A DNA stretch of 49,061 nt from Anaerolineales bacterium (GCA_029210945.1 JARGGH010000024.1:1-49061), one strand, 5' to 3'. Shown: positions 17,875-26,904, counted from the stretch's first letter. The notes: a model not told the origin generated them from the sequence alone. Translations and numbers: made by a program.

Positions 17875-18741
17875 ATGGATGAAAAACCGGTTCTGGGTGT
17901 TATTGGTGGGTCTGGCTTATATGAGATCGCGGGGCTCAATAATATTGAAGAGCGAAGCGTTGAAACTCCTCACGGCGAGCCCAGTTCATCTTTTGTGATC
18001 GGAGATCTGGAAGGTGTCAGGGTGGCATTTGTCGCCCGGCATGGCGTAGATCATACATACTCGCCGACAGAAGTGCCCTACCGGGCAAACATATATGCGC
18101 TCAAAGCATTGGGTGTCAAGCGTGTGATTTCGGTCAGCGCCTGTGGGTCGCTGCGTGAAGACTACAAGCCCGGCGAGATTGTTGTGCCCAATCAACTATT
18201 CGACAATACGAAGGACCGTGCCAGGTCATTCTTCGATCGCGAGCTGGTCGCCCATGTCGGTGTTGCCGATCCGTTCTGTCCGGATTTATCCGCCCGGGTG
18301 GCAGACAGCGTTGAGAGTGCAGGGGGCAAAGTGCGTCGCACGGGAGCGTACATCACGATCGAGGGGCCGCGCTTCTCTACCAGGGCGGAATCCAACACGT
18401 TTCGCGCATGGGGGATGTCGATCGTCGGGATGACAACCTCGCCTGAAGCTTTCCTCGCACGTGAGGCTGAACTCTGCTATGCCGTGATGGCGCACATCAC
18501 TGACTATGACGTCTGGCATCAGACCGAAGAGCCGGTCTCGGCAGATATGGTTTTCCAGATTGTCAAACAGAATACAGGTCTCGTCCAGGAAGCGATCCGG
18601 GAGCTGCTGCGCGAGCTGCCCGAATCGTGGGATTGCACCTGCCAGCATGCGCTGGAAAACTCTTTTGCGACCTCCATGAAGAACGTATCAAGCGAAGAAC
18701 TGGAAAGGCTTGCACTCCTTGTGGAACGCTTCCGGACCTGA
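17875..18741 (+). CDS. mtnP: S-methyl-5'-thioadenosine phosphorylase
   Basis: 288 residues. MtnP cleaves methylthioadenosine with phosphate to adenine and methylthioribose-1-phosphate, recycling the by-product of polyamine synthesis. The sequence has the phosphate-site start GVIGGSGLYE (8-17), FVARHG.DH and YRANIYALKALGV, SACGSL (about 88-93), and the nucleoside-binding block TIEGPRFSTRAES with MTTSPEAFLAREAELCYA near 170-205. Length and motifs fit MTAP rather than purine nucleoside phosphorylase. It is inserted between the FHA genes and the SEDS-PBP gene, where actinobacteria have the phosphatase gene pstP; it overlaps the following gene. Confidence 0.93.
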   Translation: MDEKPVLGVIGGSGLYEIAGLNNIEERSVETPHGEPSSSFVIGDLEGVRVAFVARHGVDHTYSPTEVPYRANIYALKALGVKRVISVSACGSLREDYKPGEIVVPNQLFDNTKDRARSFFDRELVAHVGVADPFCPDLSARVADSVESAGGKVRRTGAYITIEGPRFSTRAESNTFRAWGMSIVGMTTSPEAFLAREAELCYAVMAHITDYDVWHQTEEPVSADMVFQIVKQNTGLVQEAIRELLRELPESWDCTCQHALENSFATSMKNVSSEELERLALLVERFRT

Positions 18742-21394
18742 TCTGGGAGACAGCGCCCATCGACGCGAGGCAGCCTTACTGCTGCTCACGTTCATTTTTC
18801 TCTGCCTGGTTGGACTGGGTCTGACGCTCGCAAATGCGGCCCGGGTGCAGGATTGGGCGGCGTTCCCTGGCAGGTTCTGGCATCTCGTCTTGCTTCCAGT
18901 CTGGGCGGTTGGTGCCTGGCTGCTGCACCGGGAAATTAACCGGATTGCCCCCGGTCGAGATCCCTATCTGCTTCCGATCGCACTGCTCCTGACCGGGTGG
19001 GGGGTGATGATGATCTGGAGGCTGGAGCCCGCATTTGGCATCCGTCAAACGCTCTGGTTCAGCTTGTCCTGTCTGCTCATCCTGGGGTTGTTCCGGCTTG
19101 ATCCAAAGCTTCGCTGGCTGCGCGATTACCGATATTTGTGGATGGCGCTGGCGCTAACTCTGCTGGGGTTGACGCTCATCTTTGGAACCAATCCGCTGGG
19201 CGGAGAACCCCGGCTCTGGTTGGGCTGCTGTGGTGTCTATTTCCAACCCTCAGAACCATTGCGGTTCTTCCTGGTCGCGTTTTTGGCATCCTATCTGGCC
19301 GAACGGCTCCGACTGGATAATGCCTCCAGCGGCAAACTACACTGGAAGGATTTCCTGCCTCTGGTACTGGTGTGGGGAGTCTCCATCCTGCTGCTGGTGG
19401 TCCAACGCGACCTGGGCACCGGCATGATCTTTCTGGCACTGTTGGCTCTGCTCCTTTACCTGGCGATCGATTCGTGGCAGGTGCTGCTGGTCAGTGGTGT
19501 GCTTGCGGTCGGTGGAGGTGTGCTCAGCTATTTTCTCTTCGATATCGTCCAGATCCGTGTTCAGGCCTGGCTAAACCCGTGGCTTGAACCCAGCGGTGCC
19601 TCATACCAGATCGTTCAGTCGGTGATCTCGATCGCCTCCGGGAGTGTCGTCGGGCGCGGGCCCGGTCTCGGCTCACCCGGCTTTGTGCCGGCCAGCCACA
19701 CAGACTTCATATTCAGCGCGATCGTGGAGGAATTTGGCTTTGCGGGGGGGATCGGCCTACTGACACTCTTTGCGATCCTGATCAGCAGAGGCCTGCGCGC
19801 AGCCTCGAAGCAGAGGGACGTATTCAGCCGCTTTCTGGCAGCCGGACTCACCATGGCATTGGGGATCCAGGCGATCTTCATCATTGGCGGCGTCATGCGG
19901 GCTCTTCCTTTGGTGGGCATCACGCTGCCGTTTGTTTCCTACGGGGGTTCTTCTCTGCTGACCAGTTTCGCGGTGCTGGCAATCCTGCTGCTGCTGTCAC
20001 AAACCGGCGGGGTTGCTGAACAGCCCAGAATCAGAGCGCTCGATTCGATCCAGCTAGGTTTCTCGCTGGCGTGGTTTTCTCTGGCGTTCGTCTTGGCGTG
20101 GTGGACAATTTACCGGGCACCAACATTGACGGCACGGACCGACAACCCGCGCAGGTCACTTGATAGTCGTTTCGTTGAACGGGGAATGATCGTCGATCGC
20201 AATGGGATTGTGCTGGCTCGATCGGTGGGGGAGCCAGGCTCATATCAGCGAGACTATCCGTATGCTGAGGCGGCGCCGGTGACGGGTTTTGATTCCGTGA
20301 TTTTCGGGCAGTCGGGCATCGAACGCTCGATGGATGGTGTGCTGCGCGGGTTAGAACGTGGCTCACTTATCGAGAACACACTGCATCGACTGGTCGTCGG
20401 TCACCCTCCGGAGGGGGAGAACGTTCAGCTGACGATCGATGTCGATCTCCAGGCGCTGGCGATGGACGCCCTCGCCGGTCGCGCCGGTGCGGCGGTGCTG
20501 CTGGAGGCGCATTCGGGAGAGTTGTATGTCATCGCCTCCCAACCAAGTTATGATCCCAACGAATTGGAGCAGTTGTGGACAGAGCTGATCGATGACGAAA
20601 CGGCACCCCTATTCAACCGGGCGACCCAGGGTTTATACCAGCCAGGGCTGACGATGGCTCCCTTCGTCTTTGCGCAAGGCAAGGCGCAGGGGGAGCTCCC
20701 ACTTGATCTACCGGTCAGCGAGCTAACGCGAGCCGTAGACGTGAATGGAGAGACGCTCACTTGCTCCCTGGCGCCGGTGGATTCCCTCGACAACACACTT
20801 GAAGATGCACTGCGCTACGGCTGCCCTAAACCGATCCAGCAGGCTGCGCTTGCTCTTGGGTGGGAACCCATGCTGACAATGGCCGCCTCATTTGGTTTCA
20901 CCCAACCCGTTGATATATTCCTGAACACGGCCAGTCCCACGCTTGTCGCTGCAGAGCAGACTGCTGGGTCCCTGGCACAATTCGCAGTCGGGCAGGGGGA
21001 TCTACGTGTATCCCCGGCCCAGATGGCGCGCGCCTTCGGTGGTCTTTTCGCCGGTGATGAGCGGGCTCCGCTGCAGTTGGTTCGCGCCGTAGACGAGGAT
21101 GATCAGGGATGGGTGCTGCAAGAGAGGGAGGGGTATCGCGTTCCGGCGTTAGCCAGTGGGGTCACTGCTCCTCTTGAGGAGGTCTATGCGGCTGGTGAGA
21201 CTCAGCTCTACGATTTACGCGCCCAGGCGTTGAGCGGTTCGGAAGGGCAGCTGCTGGGCTGGTATCTCGGAGCGTTAGATCGCGAGGATGCTCTGTGGGT
21301 AGTCGTCGTTGTGCTCGAGGGAGATCAGCCATACGTCGCCGAGGGGATCGGGCGGAAGATCCTGGGGGCGGTGCCTACGGATCTCTCCCCTTGA
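18710..21394 (+). CDS. SEDS (FtsW/RodA) glycan polymerase fused to a degenerate class B PBP
   Basis: About 894 residues (TTG 18710; TTG 18719 also fits; either overlaps mtnP). Residues 20-435 form a multi-pass SEDS domain with FQPSEP (178-183), QRDLGTGMIF (232-241), HTDFIF with the key Asp332, and PFVSYGGSS (407-415). After two more hydrophobic segments, residues 487-505 match the PBP pedestal (RGMIVDRNGIVLA), and 570-880 resemble the transpeptidase fold. The canonical PPGSTFK reads QPGLTMA (644-650), so both catalytic Ser and Lys are missing, and KTGTA reads SGSEG (842-846). The polymerase could be active; the crosslinking domain should not be. A single chain of this order equals rodA-pbpA in actinobacteria. 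The exact start is uncertain. Confidence 0.9.
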   Translation: MHSLWNASGPDLGDSAHRREAALLLLTFIFLCLVGLGLTLANAARVQDWAAFPGRFWHLVLLPVWAVGAWLLHREINRIAPGRDPYLLPIALLLTGWGVMMIWRLEPAFGIRQTLWFSLSCLLILGLFRLDPKLRWLRDYRYLWMALALTLLGLTLIFGTNPLGGEPRLWLGCCGVYFQPSEPLRFFLVAFLASYLAERLRLDNASSGKLHWKDFLPLVLVWGVSILLLVVQRDLGTGMIFLALLALLLYLAIDSWQVLLVSGVLAVGGGVLSYFLFDIVQIRVQAWLNPWLEPSGASYQIVQSVISIASGSVVGRGPGLGSPGFVPASHTDFIFSAIVEEFGFAGGIGLLTLFAILISRGLRAASKQRDVFSRFLAAGLTMALGIQAIFIIGGVMRALPLVGITLPFVSYGGSSLLTSFAVLAILLLLSQTGGVAEQPRIRALDSIQLGFSLAWFSLAFVLAWWTIYRAPTLTARTDNPRRSLDSRFVERGMIVDRNGIVLARSVGEPGSYQRDYPYAEAAPVTGFDSVIFGQSGIERSMDGVLRGLERGSLIENTLHRLVVGHPPEGENVQLTIDVDLQALAMDALAGRAGAAVLLEAHSGELYVIASQPSYDPNELEQLWTELIDDETAPLFNRATQGLYQPGLTMAPFVFAQGKAQGELPLDLPVSELTRAVDVNGETLTCSLAPVDSLDNTLEDALRYGCPKPIQQAALALGWEPMLTMAASFGFTQPVDIFLNTASPTLVAAEQTAGSLAQFAVGQGDLRVSPAQMARAFGGLFAGDERAPLQLVRAVDEDDQGWVLQEREGYRVPALASGVTAPLEEVYAAGETQLYDLRAQALSGSEGQLLGWYLGALDREDALWVVVVVLEGDQPYVAEGIGRKILGAVPTDLSP

Positions 21395-21519
21395 CCCCCA
21401 TTCCACGGCAGGCTACAATTCCCGATGCGTATTGGCCGAATACGGCGTACAATCGCCGGCCGATCGTCGCCCGTTAGCGGCCCGATCGGCGGCTTGCGTG
21501 TTTGAGGATTACGTGCTCT

Positions 21520-22845
21520 GTGTTTGAATCGCTGACAAACCGACTCCAAGATACGTTCCGCAGTCTGCGTCGTCACGGAACGCTGAAACCTGAAGACATC
21601 GATACCGCCATGCGCGAAATCCGCATGGCACTGCTCGAAGCGGATGTACATTACCAGGTTGTAAAAGGGATTCTCGCCGAGGTTCGTGATCAAGCTCTCA
21701 GCGCCGAAGTATCGCGCGCGTTGAATCCTGCCCAACAGGTCATCCAGATCCTGCACAGGGAACTGGTTAAAACGCTGGGAGAGCCGGCAGATCTCGAGTT
21801 GAGAGGACCACGACCACGGACATTGCTGCTGGTGGGTCTGCAGGGATCGGGTAAGACGACGACGGCTGCCAAACTAGCGCGTCACCTGAAGAAAGAGGGT
21901 GAGCGGGTCTGGATGATTGCGGCCGATCCATACCGCCCGGCCGCGATTGACCAGCTGCAGATTCTGGGCGAAGAGATCGGAGTCAAGGTTTTCGTCGACA
22001 CTGAGCTTGAACCACCCGCATTGGTAAAGCGTGGGGTGGAACAGGCGGGCAAGGCGGGTGCGACCGCTGTGATCATCGATACCGCTGGCCGGCTTCAGAT
22101 CGACGAAGGCATGATGGACGAACTGCGCCGCATCCAGGAACGGGTTAAGCCTTCGGAGGTGCTGCTCGTCGCCGATGCGATGACCGGTCAGGAGGCAGTT
22201 CAGATCGCGCAAGGTTTTGACGAACGCCTGAACCTGACGGGTCTCATCCTGACCAAGATGGATGGCGATGCGCGCGGCGGCGCGGCGATCTCGATGCGCA
22301 CGATCACCGGGGTGCCGATCAAGTTCATCGGAGTCGGCGAGAGCCGTGATGCACTTCAGCGCTTCGAGCCGGACCGGCTTGTTTCGCGTATTATGGGTAT
22401 GGGCGATGTCATGACGATCATCGAGAAAGCCCAGGAAGCGGTCGAGGTCGAGCAAGCCGAAGTGCAGGCGGAGCGAATGCTGGCAGGTGATTTTACGCTG
22501 GAGGATTTCGCCGAACAGCTGAGGATGATGCGCAATATGGGACCGATGGGGAAACTGCTTGATCTGCTCCCTGCCGGGCTGACTGGCGGACAGGTGGAGA
22601 TCGATCACCAGGATGCGGAGCAGCGCTTGCGCTACACTCAGGCGATATTGAGCTCGATGACGCCCGGGGAGCGGCGCCGTCCAGAGCTGCTCAACGCCAG
22701 CCGCAAACGGCGGATTGCCTCCGGATCCGGAACAAGCGTTCAAGAAGTCAACCAGCTCCTGCGTCAATACCGTCAGATGCAGAAGTTGTTCAAACAAATT
22801 GGCAAGCGCGGTCTGCCCAGTCTAGGTTCATGGCCGCGATCGTAA
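21520..22845 (+). CDS. ffh: Signal recognition particle protein Ffh
   Basis: 441 residues from GTG 21520, chosen because MFESLTNRLQDTF is the usual Ffh start; TTG 21502 is in frame. The SRP GTPase binds 4.5S RNA and signal sequences of membrane proteins and delivers ribosomes to FtsY. N domain at 1-90; G domain with GLQGSGKTT (107-115), DTAGR (187-191) and TKMDGDARGG near 245; M domain (about 300-430) with LRMMRNMGPMGKLLDLLP and the GSGTSVQEVNQLLRQY RNA-binding helix. The methionine tail is short. The intergenic region behind the SEDS-PBP gene contains only short inverted repeats. Confidence 0.96.
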   Translation: MFESLTNRLQDTFRSLRRHGTLKPEDIDTAMREIRMALLEADVHYQVVKGILAEVRDQALSAEVSRALNPAQQVIQILHRELVKTLGEPADLELRGPRPRTLLLVGLQGSGKTTTAAKLARHLKKEGERVWMIAADPYRPAAIDQLQILGEEIGVKVFVDTELEPPALVKRGVEQAGKAGATAVIIDTAGRLQIDEGMMDELRRIQERVKPSEVLLVADAMTGQEAVQIAQGFDERLNLTGLILTKMDGDARGGAAISMRTITGVPIKFIGVGESRDALQRFEPDRLVSRIMGMGDVMTIIEKAQEAVEVEQAEVQAERMLAGDFTLEDFAEQLRMMRNMGPMGKLLDLLPAGLTGGQVEIDHQDAEQRLRYTQAILSSMTPGERRRPELLNASRKRRIASGSGTSVQEVNQLLRQYRQMQKLFKQIGKRGLPSLGSWPRS

Positions 22846-22860
22846 AATAGATCTGTTTGC

Positions 22861-22910
22861 TCCAACCGTTGTCCGCCCTCCTTCCAGGGCAATCCCTCAT
22901 AACGGTTGGA
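22861..22910 (+). promoter_or_regulatory. Structured element ahead of rpsP (possible r-protein leader)
   Basis: TCCAACCGTT (22861-22870) pairs perfectly with AACGGTTGGA (22901-22910), enclosing a second stem GCCCT/AGGGC (22875-22879, 22886-22890). No T-run follows, so it is not an ordinary terminator. It begins about 15 nt after ffh ends and lies 46 nt before the rpsP start. It may be an RNA processing site or a binding site for S16 or another regulator; neither is proven. Confidence 0.5.
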
Positions 22911-22955
22911 TGTCAGATCGTCGGATAATCTAACTATATAGAAGAGGGAAGAACC

Positions 22956-23729
22956 ATGGTTCGAATTCGATTACGTCGGGTAGGATCTCGAAATCAGGCC
23001 AGTTTCCGTATCGTCGCAGCGGAAAAAGAAGCTCCGCGCGATGGTCGCTTTCTGGAAATCATTGGCCATTACAATCCGCGCACCGAGCCTTCGACGGTTG
23101 TCGTCGATGAAGCGCGCCTGTTTCACTGGCTTCAGAATGGCGCACAGCCAAGCGAAGCTGTCGTGGATGCATTGCGTGCGCTGGGCACCTGGGAGCGATG
23201 GGATCGCTTCAAAGCAGGTGAGGATCTCGAGGTTCTGCTCAAGGAAGCCGAGGAAACTCGTGAAGCCGTCGACCCACGCACGCGCCGTGATGACTTGATT
23301 GGGAAACGCAAGAAGAAGGGCAAAGCGCGCCGCAAGGAAGAGGAAGCCGAAGCCGAAGCCGGGCTTGAAGTTCAAGCGGAAGCAGAACCGGAAGAAGAAA
23401 CTTCCGCCGAGCCGGCCGAAGCGCCCGAACCGGAAGGGACGGCTGAAGAGGCCGAATCAGAACCAGAGGCAGAAGCTGCCGCCGAACCGGACGAAGCCCC
23501 GGATGCGGAAGCAGAAACCGAAACCGAAGAGCCCGAGCAAGAAGCTCCCGAAGCAGAAGCTGAAGAGGCCGGGGCAGACGAAGTTGAATCTGAGCGAGAG
23601 GCTGAGGAAGAAGAGTCCGCCGACGAAGATCAGGGTGAGCAAGCGGCCGAAGATGAAGATGACGTCGAGGACGAAGATGAAGCTGAAGGCGATCAAAAAG
23701 ATGATGGCGAGGGCGAGGACAAAGAGTAG
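22956..23729 (+). CDS. rpsP: Ribosomal protein bS16 with a long acidic C-terminal extension
   Basis: 257 residues; the normal S16 is about 80-90. Residues 1-82 are a standard S16 core (MVRIRLRRVGSRNQASFRIV, HYNPRTEPS), which assembles early in the 30S subunit. Residues 83-127 are charged and basic, with a KRKKKGKARRK patch. From about 128 to the end the chain is almost only Glu, Ala, Asp and Pro, strongly acidic and low in complexity, probably disordered. Actinobacterial S16 also has extensions, but this one is unusually long. The basic then acidic design suggests contacts with RNA or proteins near the ribosome surface. GAAGAGGGAAG precedes the ATG. Confidence 0.93.
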   Translation: MVRIRLRRVGSRNQASFRIVAAEKEAPRDGRFLEIIGHYNPRTEPSTVVVDEARLFHWLQNGAQPSEAVVDALRALGTWERWDRFKAGEDLEVLLKEAEETREAVDPRTRRDDLIGKRKKKGKARRKEEEAEAEAGLEVQAEAEPEEETSAEPAEAPEPEGTAEEAESEPEAEAAAEPDEAPDAEAETETEEPEQEAPEAEAEEAGADEVESEREAEEEESADEDQGEQAAEDEDDVEDEDEAEGDQKDDGEGEDKE

Positions 23730-23777
23730 CCCCTGATCGTTTGTTTTGCGCACCTGGACCATGAAAGTGAAGCTGCT

Positions 23778-24005
23778 ATGAAACCACTGATTGAATTCAT
23801 CGCTAAATCGATCGTGGATGATCCCACCGAAGTGTGGGTCCACGAAGAAGAGCGCGGACGCAATGTCCAACTGGAGCTTTCCGTCGCCGAGGAAGATATG
23901 GGCAGGGTGATCGGTCGCAAGGGAAGCGTCGCCAACGCGATGCGCACGCTGCTGCGCGTGTCTGCCATGCGCCAGGGAAAGCGAGCCTCACTGGACATCG
24001 TCTAG
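23778..24005 (+). CDS. khpA: KH domain RNA-binding protein KhpA
   Basis: 75 residues, one type II KH domain with the RNA-binding loop GRKG (46-49) in MGRVIGRKGSVANAM. KhpA binds RNA with its partner KhpB and affects cell division and ribosome-related steps. It follows rpsP by 48 nt and precedes rimM by a few bases, the common order rpsP-khpA-rimM. Confidence 0.92.
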   Translation: MKPLIEFIAKSIVDDPTEVWVHEEERGRNVQLELSVAEEDMGRVIGRKGSVANAMRTLLRVSAMRQGKRASLDIV

Positions 24006-24044
24006 AGCGGCATGAGCCCAAAAAAAAGATCACAGGACCAGGAT

Positions 24045-24566
24045 ATGAGCGCCCGACAGCCACCAGAACAGCTGGTTGTCGGGCGCATTGCGCGTCCCCA
24101 TGGTGTGCGGGGCGCCCTGGTCGTCGACCCGGTATCACGTGTGATCGAATCGCTGCGCCCCGGGTCGATCGTGTTTATCGGCGAACTCGAGATGCCCTTC
24201 GAGATCGTTAACATCCGGCCGCACCGGAAGCGTTATCTGGTGGCGGTTGAAGGGATCGACGACCGCAATCAGGCCGATGAATACCGCGATCTCGAGGTCA
24301 AGTTGAGCTACGCAGAGGGTGCCCCGCTCGATGAGCATGAGTACTATTACTGGCAGATCCTGGGGATGACCGTCGATACGGAGCAGGGCGAGCAGCTCGG
24401 CGAGGTGATCAACATCATCGAGACCGGAGCGAACGACGTTTATATCATCCGCTCATCTTCAGGTGATGATCTGCTCATTCCCGCCATCGAAGATGTCATT
24501 TTGAAGGTCGATTTGGAAGCCAATCGAATGCTGGTGCGGTTGCTGCCAGGTTTGCAAACCGACTGA
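24045..24566 (+). CDS. rimM: Ribosome maturation factor RimM
   Basis: 173 residues from ATG 24045, which has AGGA 7 nt upstream and gives the usual short N-terminus before VVGRIARPHGVRG; ATG 24012 would add 11 residues. RimM helps 16S rRNA processing and 30S head assembly, binding S19. An N-terminal RimM barrel (9-90) and a C-terminal PRC barrel (about 95-170, YYWQILGMTVDTEQGEQLGEV and DDLLIPAIEDVI) are both visible. trmD and rplS, which normally follow, are absent here. Confidence 0.92.
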   Translation: MSARQPPEQLVVGRIARPHGVRGALVVDPVSRVIESLRPGSIVFIGELEMPFEIVNIRPHRKRYLVAVEGIDDRNQADEYRDLEVKLSYAEGAPLDEHEYYYWQILGMTVDTEQGEQLGEVINIIETGANDVYIIRSSSGDDLLIPAIEDVILKVDLEANRMLVRLLPGLQTD

Positions 24567-24672
24567 CCTGACCTCCGATTTCGTCCTCCGTCAGCCGCAG
24601 ATGGCCTGATCGCTTGCCCGGCCATTTTGCCTGTGATAGACTTCCGGAGTTATCGAACCATTGGAGCTGTAC

Positions 24673-25044
24673 ATGGACCGATCCACACATGATGAGATGG
24701 TTAATCGACTCCGGGAATTGCAGGCGAACACCCCGGATGTTGAAGCGTCCGCAGTGGTGAGCTTTGATGGTTTGACGATCGCAGCCGCGCTACCGGCGGC
24801 TGTCGAGGAGGATCGCGTGGCTGCGATGTCTGCCGCGATGTTGAGCCTCGGTGAGCGCATTGCCGGTGAATTGGGGCGCGGCTACCTTGACGAAGTGTAC
24901 ATTCACGGCGATGGCGGTTATGTGCTGCTGACGGCCATCGGCAACGACGCTGTTCTGACCGTGCTGGCCAGAAAGCAGGCCAAGCTCGGCCTGGTATTTC
25001 TCGAGATGCGGCGGGCTGCCGCCGAATTGGAGCCGCTCTTGTGA
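24673..25044 (+). CDS. Roadblock/LC7 domain protein
   Basis: 123 residues from ATG 24673, with GGAG (24663-24666) 6 nt ahead; TTG 24661 is also in frame. The fold is Roadblock/LC7 (helix, [34 protein letters not shown], then [30 protein letters not shown] as two short strand blocks). Bacterial members commonly act as GTPase-activating partners of MglA/Rag-like small GTPases in polarity. No such GTPase gene lies in this window, so its partner is unknown. Confidence 0.85.
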   Translation: MDRSTHDEMVNRLRELQANTPDVEASAVVSFDGLTIAAALPAAVEEDRVAAMSAAMLSLGERIAGELGRGYLDEVYIHGDGGYVLLTAIGNDAVLTVLARKQAKLGLVFLEMRRAAAELEPLL

Positions 25045-25087
25045 CCCGGGCGGACAGCCGGCAGGGCGCAAGGATAACGTTCTAGGA

Positions 25088-25130
25088 CGGTGGGGAGGGC
25101 AGCCCTCGACATGCCCTCCCCACCGCCCTT
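25088..25130 (+). terminator. Strong hairpin between the roadblock gene and pyrG
   Basis: A perfect 14-bp stem (25088-25101 with 25112-25125; arms CGGTGGGGAGGGCA and TGCCCTCCCCACCG) around a 10-nt loop, followed by CCCTTTAAG. The T-run is weak. It may terminate the upstream unit or act in the pyrG leader. Confidence 0.6.
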
Positions 25131-25162
25131 TAAGCGGCGGCTCGCTGGCAGGAGGTGATGTG

Positions 25163-26821
25163 ATGGAGAAATATATCTTTCTGACGGGTGGCGTTCTCAG
25201 CTCGGTGGGTAAAGGCGTGACCGCCGCCGCGCTGGGGAAGGTGCTCAAAGAGCGCGGCTTCAGCGTCTCTATCCAGAAATTGGATCCCTACATAAACGTG
25301 GACCCCGGGACGATGAGCCCCTACCAGCATGGTGAGGTCTTTGTGCTCGACGACGGTGCTGAGACCGATCTGGACCTCGGGCATTACGAACGCTTCATTG
25401 ATGCCAGCCTTTCCTCTGTCTGCAATGTGACAACGGGTCAGATCTACTCAGAGGTGATTGCCCGTGAGCGGCGTGGTGATTTTCTGGGAGGCACGATCCA
25501 GGTCATCCCGCATATCACCAACGAGATTAAACGACGAATTACGATCGTGCCAGAAGCGACCCGGGCTGAGATCGTGATTGTCGAGGTCGGCGGAACAGTA
25601 GGTGATATCGAATCGCTGCCTTTCCTGGAGGCCCTGCGCCAGATGCGTTCCGATGTTGGACGTGAGAATACGCTCTACATTCATGCCACCTGGCTACCGT
25701 ATATCGGCGCGACTGCGGAACTCAAGACCAAGCCGACCCAGCATTCCGTGCGCGAGCTGCGCTCGATCGGCATCCAGCCTGACATCATCGTCGCCCGCGC
25801 CGATCATCCCATGGGCGCAGAACTGCGTGAGAAAATCGCCCTTTTCTGTGATGTAGAAGCGCGGGCTGTGATCCCCCTGACGACTGCCGAGGTGCTCTAC
25901 GAAGTTCCGCTGCTGCTTGAGAATGAGGGTGTGGGCGAGTATGTCCTCGAGCGCCTTGGCCTGGAATCCCGACAGAAGCCTGATTGGGATGAATGGCAGG
26001 GAGTGGTCGCCCAGGAACGTACCGAACGGCCGCACGTCCGTATCGCGCTGGTGGGAAAGTATGTCGAACTGCAGGATGCCTATATGAGCGTCCGCGAAGC
26101 CGTCACGCATGCCGCACTCTCCGCGGGCGTCGAGGTAGAAATCCTGTGGATCCATTCCGCAGAGTTGGAGAAGGGACGCGGGTGGCGCGAACTTGAGACC
26201 GCCGACGGCATCATCGTTCCAGGAGGGTTTGGATCTCGTGGTATCGAGGGCAAGATTCAGGCTGCCCGCTACGCGCGCGAGAACAAGATCCCGTACCTGG
26301 GCCTGTGTCTCGGCATGCAGGTTATGGTGATCGAGTTTGGCCGGCATGTTCTGGGAACGGAGGATGTCAATTCGACCGAATTCGACCGCAACACTCCTCA
26401 CCCGGTGATCGATCTGCTTCCGGAGCAGCGCGGCATCGGCGAGATGGGCGGCACGATGCGATTGGGGCTCTACCCGTGCAAGATTCACGAGGGTACGACC
26501 GCCGCAAAGGCGTATGAAAAACCGCTCGTGCAGGAACGACACCGTCACCGTTTTGAATTCAACAACACCTATCGTGAGATTTTTAACCAGCATGGCATAG
26601 AGTTCTCGGGACAATCACCCAACGGCCGTTTGGTTGAGATCGCCGAGCATCGTGATCATCCCTTCATGCTTGGCAGCCAATTCCACCCCGAGTTCCTCTC
26701 GAGACCTAACCGGCCGCATCCTTTATTCCGCCTTTTTGTGGAGACGGTGCGTGATCGGGCGCATGCCGGGGACCCGCAGAGTGAAGTCCGTGTGAGAGAT
26801 TCTGTTGAGCCGGCAGAGTAA
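25163..26821 (+). CDS. pyrG: CTP synthase
   Basis: 552 residues from ATG 25163 (GGAGG at 25151-25155). It aminates UTP to CTP with ATP and glutamine, the last step of pyrimidine nucleotide synthesis. The synthetase domain starts at residue 1 with [14 protein letters not shown] (6-19) and [26 protein letters not shown]. The C-terminal class I amidotransferase has PGGFGSRG and the Cys nucleophile in GLCLGMQ, then the catalytic HPEF near the end. Length is typical. Confidence 0.97.
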   Translation: MEKYIFLTGGVLSSVGKGVTAAALGKVLKERGFSVSIQKLDPYINVDPGTMSPYQHGEVFVLDDGAETDLDLGHYERFIDASLSSVCNVTTGQIYSEVIARERRGDFLGGTIQVIPHITNEIKRRITIVPEATRAEIVIVEVGGTVGDIESLPFLEALRQMRSDVGRENTLYIHATWLPYIGATAELKTKPTQHSVRELRSIGIQPDIIVARADHPMGAELREKIALFCDVEARAVIPLTTAEVLYEVPLLLENEGVGEYVLERLGLESRQKPDWDEWQGVVAQERTERPHVRIALVGKYVELQDAYMSVREAVTHAALSAGVEVEILWIHSAELEKGRGWRELETADGIIVPGGFGSRGIEGKIQAARYARENKIPYLGLCLGMQVMVIEFGRHVLGTEDVNSTEFDRNTPHPVIDLLPEQRGIGEMGGTMRLGLYPCKIHEGTTAAKAYEKPLVQERHRHRFEFNNTYREIFNQHGIEFSGQSPNGRLVEIAEHRDHPFMLGSQFHPEFLSRPNRPHPLFRLFVETVRDRAHAGDPQSEVRVRDSVEPAE

Positions 26822-26853
26822 TCAACCCTCACGGCACGCTCATTAAATAAAAA

Positions 26854-26885
26854 AACGGCAGGGCAGGTGCCCGGCCGTTCTTTGC
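26854..26885. terminator. Bidirectional terminator between pyrG and the DivIVA-like gene
   Basis: AACGGC (26854-26859) pairs with GCCGTT (26874-26879), and inside it GGGC pairs with GCCC past one A-G mismatch. The plus side continues CTTTGC; the minus side continues as seven Ts then ATTTAATG, so it is strongest for the minus-strand gene ending at 26905. Confidence 0.8.
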
Positions 26886-26904
26886 GATTGTGGGTGGAGC
26901 GCTG

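Noticed and set aside
21455..21490. GCCGATCG / CGATCGGC inverted repeat before ffh as a terminator
   Set aside because: It has a long loop and no T-run; could be chance in a GC-rich gap.
25081..25135. Riboswitch ahead of pyrG
   Set aside because: Only a single stem is seen and no known aptamer pattern; called a hairpin or terminator.
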